From positions 1 through 13,458 of the forward strand of contig CALFYA010000127.1 in NCBI GenBank assembly GCA_937952925.1: 13,458 nucleotides of DNA, given 5' to 3'. The notes under the pieces are model-generated. The model was not told the origin of the DNA, searched no databases, and saw nothing but the letters and a program-made list of their open reading frames with translations. The position numbers were made by a program, and so were the translations under genes. Below, in pieces: positions 12,781 to 13,458 of this stretch. Within the stretch, counting starts at the first letter, position 1, and every line of letters begins with the position of its first letter. This DNA comes from an uncultured Moraxellaceae bacterium (GTDB lineage: Bacteria; Pseudomonadota; Gammaproteobacteria; Pseudomonadales; Moraxellaceae).

Positions 12781-13458
12781 GTGAAACTGCTGCCCATCTG
12801 CCGTGGTTGGAGCGTCCGGTTCCAACGATTGCGATCCGTAAAGAGCCAAGCTCGCCGACCGCCCTGCAAACTGAGCCGACCATTGAGTGTCCGGTGTGTC
12901 ATTCGGTGACCACACGTACCGCAATGACCTTCAATTTGTATGTGTGCCCCAATTGCGACGAGCACTTGAAAATGCGGGCGCGTGATCGTTTGCAAGGCTT
13001 TTTTGATCAAGTCAATCAAGAGCTGGGGCAGCAGTTTGTCACCACTGATCCGCTACAGTTTGTCGATAGCCAGCCGTATCCTGAGCGCGTCGCCAAAGCC
13101 AAACAGCAAACCGGTGAAAGCGAGGCTTTGATCGTCAAACAAGGGCGGGTGGGCAGCATCGAAGTGGTGGCCTGTGCCTTTGAGTTTGACTTTATGGGTG
13201 GCTCAATGGGCAGTGTGGTCGGTGATCGTTTTGTGCTGGCCTGTGAAACCGCACGCCAGCTCGGACAGCCGTTGGTGTGTTTTGCCGCGTCTGGTGGCGC
13301 ACGCATGCAAGAAGGCTTGTTGTCATTGATGCAAATGGCACGTACCTCGGCTGCGATCCAAAAGCTACGCGATGCCGGTTTGCCGTATATCGTGGTGCTG
13401 ACCCATCCGGTCTATGGTGGCGTCACCGCATCCTTAGCCATGCTCGGTGATATCCATT
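12777..13458 (+). CDS. accD: Acetyl-CoA carboxylase carboxyltransferase beta subunit, partial
   Basis: The frame runs from the ATG at 12777 to the window end, 227 codons, and is cut on the 3' side. The protein is the beta subunit of the carboxyltransferase that, with AccA, moves CO2 from biotin to acetyl-CoA to make malonyl-CoA, the first committed step of fatty acid synthesis. A Cys4 zinc ribbon is seen at C38, C41, C57 and C60. Carboxyltransferase landmarks follow: [25 protein letters not shown], and [15 protein letters not shown]. Normal family length is about 290-300 residues, so roughly a quarter is missing. The four-base overlap with trpA implies coupled expression, and trpA-accD adjacency is common in gammaproteobacteria of this kind. 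Confidence 0.97.
   Translation, partial: MSETAAHLPWLERPVPTIAIRKEPSSPTALQTEPTIECPVCHSVTTRTAMTFNLYVCPNCDEHLKMRARDRLQGFFDQVNQELGQQFVTTDPLQFVDSQPYPERVAKAKQQTGESEALIVKQGRVGSIEVVACAFEFDFMGGSMGSVVGDRFVLACETARQLGQPLVCFAASGGARMQEGLLSLMQMARTSAAIQKLRDAGLPYIVVLTHPVYGGVTASLAMLGDIH

Noticed and set aside
1..13458. CRISPR array, tRNA, rRNA or insertion sequence
   Set aside because: I saw no regularly spaced direct repeats, no cloverleaf-like tRNA sequence, no rRNA signature and no transposase frame on either strand.

Overview
The window is one end of a bacterial contig (bases 1-15 look like Illumina adapter). It carries a chromosomal stretch of a gammaproteobacterium. The order trpF-trpB-DUF2804-trpA-accD, the selO, sirtuin, acyl desaturase and photolyase genes, and the protein sequences suggest the Moraxellaceae (Acinetobacter and relatives). 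That is a judgement from gene order and recalled sequences, not a database match.

Bases 16-1522 are accessory DNA: an integron gene-cassette array read on the minus strand. Two complete cassettes and the start of a third can be delimited. Cassette A (866-1521) carries a GYF_2 (DUF4339) membrane protein. Cassette B (174-865) carries a secreted cysteine-containing protein of unknown function. Cassette C (16-173) starts a short membrane-anchored protein cut by the contig end. The attC site at 860-917 is textbook: complementary R boxes, an 11-bp arm with one extrahelical base, and an apical hairpin. In both complete cassettes the first 10 bases are the exact reverse complement of the cassette's own R'' box region, as expected for excisable cassettes. 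No integrase gene lies where it should, upstream of cassette A. That place is held by housekeeping genes, so this looks like an attC cluster lacking an integrase.

Bases 1659-8645 hold mostly minus-strand core genes. selO (protein AMPylase) and a zinc-ligand-less sirtuin form a tight pair. A delta-9-type fatty acid desaturase with a C-terminal coiled coil lies upstream, behind a strong terminator hairpin. A META-domain lipoprotein is divergent from the desaturase, and their shared intergenic region contains a palindrome resembling the DesT desaturase operator. An unrecognised 152-residue protein, a glycerophosphodiester phosphodiesterase and a CPD photolyase follow. A related sequence element lies upstream of both the desaturase and the phosphodiesterase, which hints at shared control of membrane-lipid genes.

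Bases 8841-13458 are plus-strand tryptophan and fatty-acid biosynthesis genes. trpF and trpB overlap and end in a strong terminator. A DUF2804 gene follows, then trpA, whose stop codon overlaps the start of accD (acetyl-CoA carboxylase beta subunit), which runs off the window. TrpF, TrpB and TrpA catalyse the last steps from phosphoribosylanthranilate to tryptophan, except the TrpC step, which is not encoded here. No tRNA, rRNA, CRISPR array or transposase was seen, and no gene-free stretch exceeds about 210 bases.
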